Shown here: one piece after another, positions 4,952 through 7,645 of the stretch
Layout: every line of letters starts with the position of its first letter
Numbering within the stretch: the first letter of the stretch is position 1
Assembly (NCBI GenBank): GCA_964522605.1
Contig: CAZFWV010000330.1
Coordinates: forward strand, 1-7,645
Length of the DNA: 7,645 nucleotides
Source: CAVZLD01 sp964522605
GTDB taxonomy: Bacteria; Planctomycetota; Planctomycetia; Pirellulales; Pirellulaceae
Direction: 5' to 3'
Notes under the pieces: model-generated
The model's input: only the letters and a program-made list of their open reading frames with translations
What the model was told of the DNA's origin: nothing
Databases searched by the model: none
Made by a program: the position numbers and the translations under genes

Positions 4952-7554
4952 AGCTGCACGGCACGCCTCCGGAATCGAAGGCGGACCAACTCCGCCGCCG
5001 TATTCACGACAAATGTCATCAGCAGCAACGTCAGGGCGGCCAGAAACAGCGTGCGGTAATGCGTGCTGTCGCGCACGGCTTCGGGTAGCTCCACCGCGAT
5101 ATTCGCCGACAGCGTGCGGAAGCCATTAAAGAGGTTCCATTCCAGGACCGGCGTGTTCCCCGCGGCCATTAGCACAATCATCGTCTCGCCCACCGCGCGA
5201 CCCAGACCGATCATCATCGCGGAAAACAGACCGCTCATGGCGGTCGGAATCACGACACGCACCGCCGTCTGCCAGGGAGTCGCACCTGCGCCCAACGAAG
5301 CGGAACGCAAGTGTTGGGGCACCGTCGACAACGCGTCTTCGCTGATCGTGTAGATGATCGGAATGATGGCGAAACCCATCACAAATCCAACGACCAAAGC
5401 ATTGCGCTGAACATAGGTTCCGACATAGGTTCCGCGAGGATCAAGATTCGACCAGGTTAACGCTTGCGAAATCGCAAACGCCAGCAGTAAGGCAGCGACC
5501 GATCCCAAGATGAATTTGCTCAGATTCATCACACCAAAGCGTTGTCGTGTCCAGTCGGTTGAGATCCGCGCAAGCCACGGGTTGACGGTGCGTTGAATCA
5601 GGATCGTCACGAGCAGACAACAAACAGGGAACAGGAGAATCAACCACGCTCCTATTCCCGTTCCCCGCTGACGATCGAGCCACAAGAAAAGGTCACCAGC
5701 GAACAGGTGCGTTTCGACCCAGGGGCCCGCCCATCGCGCGGCGAAAATGCCGACGATTAACGCGAGCAGCATCATCAGCAGGCGCACGGGTGCAAACCGC
5801 AACGCGACCGTGGCAGGTAGTTGCTGCCAGAGAAAGGCTCCCGCGAGCAAGGCGAAGGGAAGCGTAAAGAAGGCACAAAGGACCGAGGGAACGAATCCTT
5901 CCACGAACGGAGCAATCACCAAGCCGCCGAGGAAACCGAGTACGACACTCGGCAAGCTCGCCATCAATTCGATGACCGACTTGACTTTCGTGCGCAGGCG
6001 GGGCGACAAAAACTCGCTCGTATAGATCGCGGCCAGCAGCGCGATCGGCGCCCCGAATAACATGGAGTAAACCGTTGCCTTGATCGTGCCGAAGATCAAT
6101 GGCACCAGGCTCAACTTCATTTCCGCCTCGACGCCAGCGAACGACGACTGCCAAATGACCTCCGGTTGGTCATATCCCTCATACCAAACCGGTTGCAGCA
6201 ACGAAGTGAATGAGGCCTCCGGATACGCCGGATTCAATGCGGCTTGCCACAGTCGGCCTCCACAACCGGCCAGCAAGCCATCGTCCTTGGGGGCCATGAC
6301 GACCCAGTCGACGCGTTGCGAATCCGATAATGAGGACTCGACCAGTAACTGGGCTGTGGTCGCATGAAAGACACGGACCGAACCGTCTTCGTACCCGGCC
6401 ATCACCATCCGACTCCGCTCCGAGATCGCCAAGTCGGTGACTCCTGCTGGTGCCGACGGCAACTCGTGTATCGGTAGCAGCCAGGAACCGTCCGAAGTTT
6501 CTGCGTTCGTATGCCGCGCGCGAAACCAAGCCCGCAAACGACCGCTGGAATCGCCGACCAGGAGCGTTTCGCCTCCGATTGCCATCGTGGCGGCCGATAC
6601 GGTGGCTTTCGTACCGATGGGCAACAGGGCCAGGCTCTCCGCCGTCTCGGGCTGATCGAAGTTGCGGACGTCATATCGGACCAGCCAACCGTCGTTCCAA
6701 ATGGTCAGCACATTCTCGCCCCGCCGTGTGACCAGCAGATGAGTTGGCCAGCGGCCCTCGCGGGCTTCCAGTGGCAGGGTGCCGACTTTCGACTGAACCG
6801 TCGTCTTTCCCGTCAGTACGTTTCGCCGCTCAACAATTTCACCCCAGCGGAGCTCGCCCCGATCTGAGAGGACGGCGAAAACCGGCCCGCGCGATTCCAG
6901 CGTGTGGGCAATGGTGTTTACGGGGGCGATGTCCAATGCCAACGGTTCCTGCAACTGAACGGCGACCCGCTGGGATCGAAATTGCCCCTGGGGAGTCCGT
7001 TGCAGAACCCCCTCTCCAAACGTCTCCAGCTGACCTTCCGCGAGGGACGACAGCTCCGCGGGAACCGCGTCCTTCTCCACAAAGGTCGTCTCGAAACGAA
7101 CCGCTCCAAATTGGATGGAACCATCGGACCGGGCCAAAGCCAAGTGATTGGCAGTCGGCAGGTACGACGTGGCCGTGTACCGGACGCCATCGGGCAGGAG
7201 GTTCTGACTCCCGATCGGCTCCCCGGTGTCAGGTCGAAACATGACGAATCGGCCGTCCTCGAACAGGGCCCAGGCCAGAGCCCGGTATTCATCCAGTCCG
7301 ATCTGCAGCGGCCGCTGCCGCTGCCAGGGTGTGGGCGGAGTTCGCTCGGTCGTCTCGATTTGGGCCGAAAGAAACAGCGGGGTTACGACGGCCAGCAACA
7401 GCACGAACACCAGCGAGACGGAGACGATGGTGCCGATTCCTCCAACCGTGATCACAATCGAACTGACTCGATCCGCCAGCCGCACGCTCCAGCGCGTCTT
7501 GTGCCGAATCTTGCGATTCGTGAATCGTTGTCGGTTCGGTGGCACCTCAGACAT
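4948..7554 (-). CDS. pstC: Phosphate ABC transporter permease PstC, enlarged with beta-propeller-like domain
   Basis: This is the second channel subunit of the phosphate importer, 868 residues from the ATG at 7554 (E. coli PstC has about 319). A basic N-terminus and first membrane segment (about 31-62) lead into an extracytoplasmic domain of about 400 residues. Seven similar motifs recur there: DGRFVMF (100-106), DGSIQF (144-149), DRGELRW (231-237), DGWLVRY (288-294), SGRLRAWF (337-344), DGSVRVF (390-396) and GGRLW (432-436). This suggests a seven-bladed WD40-like propeller. The permease core begins near 481, with ELMASLPSVVLGFLGGLVIA (529-548), the EAA-type loop EDALSTVPQHLRSASLGAGA (739-758) and GLGRAVGETMIVLMAAGNTP (783-802), all typical of PstC. 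Two extra membrane segments at about 592-607 and 634-654 lie inside the core. Long PstC forms of this kind also occur in some gammaproteobacteria. A TTG at 7566 would add four residues; the ATG is preferred as the stronger codon, though its ribosome site is weak (GAAAG). Confidence 0.93.
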   Translation of the reverse strand: MSEVPPNRQRFTNRKIRHKTRWSVRLADRVSSIVITVGGIGTIVSVSLVFVLLLAVVTPLFLSAQIETTERTPPTPWQRQRPLQIGLDEYRALAWALFEDGRFVMFRPDTGEPIGSQNLLPDGVRYTATSYLPTANHLALARSDGSIQFGAVRFETTFVEKDAVPAELSSLAEGQLETFGEGVLQRTPQGQFRSQRVAVQLQEPLALDIAPVNTIAHTLESRGPVFAVLSDRGELRWGEIVERRNVLTGKTTVQSKVGTLPLEAREGRWPTHLLVTRRGENVLTIWNDGWLVRYDVRNFDQPETAESLALLPIGTKATVSAATMAIGGETLLVGDSSGRLRAWFRARHTNAETSDGSWLLPIHELPSAPAGVTDLAISERSRMVMAGYEDGSVRVFHATTAQLLVESSLSDSQRVDWVVMAPKDDGLLAGCGGRLWQAALNPAYPEASFTSLLQPVWYEGYDQPEVIWQSSFAGVEAEMKLSLVPLIFGTIKATVYSMLFGAPIALLAAIYTSEFLSPRLRTKVKSVIELMASLPSVVLGFLGGLVIAPFVEGFVPSVLCAFFTLPFALLAGAFLWQQLPATVALRFAPVRLLMMLLALIVGIFAARWAGPWVETHLFAGDLFLWLDRQRGTGIGAWLILLFPVCCLLVTILIQRTVNPWLARISTDWTRQRFGVMNLSKFILGSVAALLLAFAISQALTWSNLDPRGTYVGTYVQRNALVVGFVMGFAIIPIIYTISEDALSTVPQHLRSASLGAGATPWQTAVRVVIPTAMSGLFSAMMIGLGRAVGETMIVLMAAGNTPVLEWNLFNGFRTLSANIAVELPEAVRDSTHYRTLFLAALTLLLMTFVVNTAAELVRLRFRRRAVQL

Positions 7555-7571
7555 GGGGGCTTTCAAGTGAG

Positions 7572-7631
7572 AAAAAAGAAGGGAATGCGAAGCTTCGTTC
7601 TCGAGTGCGGCAGACCGAAACCCGCATTCCC
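7572..7631 (-). terminator. Hairpin with T-rich tract in front of pstC (terminator or attenuator)
   Basis: Read on the minus strand, GGGAATGCG (7631-7623) is perfectly complementary to CGCATTCCC (7589-7581), and the second arm is followed at once by TTCTTTTTT (7580-7572). The 33-base interior can fold further: TGCGG with CCGCA at its left side, and the self-complementary CGAAGCTTCG at 7588-7597, which overlaps the closing arm and so competes with the long stem. The T tract ends 17 bases before the pstC ATG. It could end the transcript of an upstream gene such as pstS while letting some transcription through into pstCAB, or act as a leader attenuator. The long interior makes it a non-classical terminator. 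Confidence 0.5.
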
Positions 7632-7645
7632 TGGGCGACGTTCGG

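Noticed and set aside
6744..7244. A 166-codon plus-strand frame antisense to pstC
   Set aside because: Its composition is Pro/Arg-rich and shadow-like, and the opposite strand encodes the repeated propeller motifs of PstC.
7564..7566. TTG as the start codon of pstC
   Set aside because: It has no ribosome binding sequence upstream, where the T-rich tract lies, and an in-frame ATG follows four codons later. The difference is four residues and cannot be settled from sequence alone.

Overview
The window reads as a piece of a moderately GC-rich bacterial chromosome, most likely from a planctomycete. That assignment is an inference from three things: the very large phosphate permease subunits, the PstB-first-class match to the Pst family combined with long extracytoplasmic insertions, and a palindromic intergenic repeat of the modular kind I associate with that group. 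No rRNA, tRNA, mobile gene or CRISPR array is visible. All genes lie on the minus strand, so they are read from right to left.

Layout in transcription order. A short leader (7555-7645) carries a hairpin followed by a T-rich tract that ends just before the first start codon. Then comes pstC (7554-4948), an enlarged permease with a seven-motif beta-propeller-like domain. It is joined by a 4-base ATGA overlap to pstA (4951-2015), an even larger permease with about 575 residues of mostly coiled-coil sequence outside the membrane. Fifteen bases later pstB (1999-1097) encodes the ATPase, with every ABC motif intact. A 172-base intergenic region holds a nested palindromic repeat cluster (979-1064). 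It is followed by a PhoB/OmpR-type response regulator (924-187) whose receiver domain has lost most of its phosphorylation pocket. At the left edge there may be the first 22 codons of a further minus-strand gene (67 to <1), preceded by a strong ribosome binding site.

How the genes work together. PstC and PstA would form the inner-membrane channel of a high-affinity phosphate importer and PstB would drive it with ATP. The phosphate-binding protein PstS, the regulator PhoU and a histidine kinase are not in the window. They may lie to the right of 7645, to the left of 1, or elsewhere. The regulator beside the operon probably controls phosphate genes, but this rests on position and its DNA-binding domain, not on a visible operator. 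The most unusual points are the two different large extracytoplasmic domains in the paired permeases, the pseudo-receiver of the regulator, and the terminator-like hairpin directly in front of pstC.
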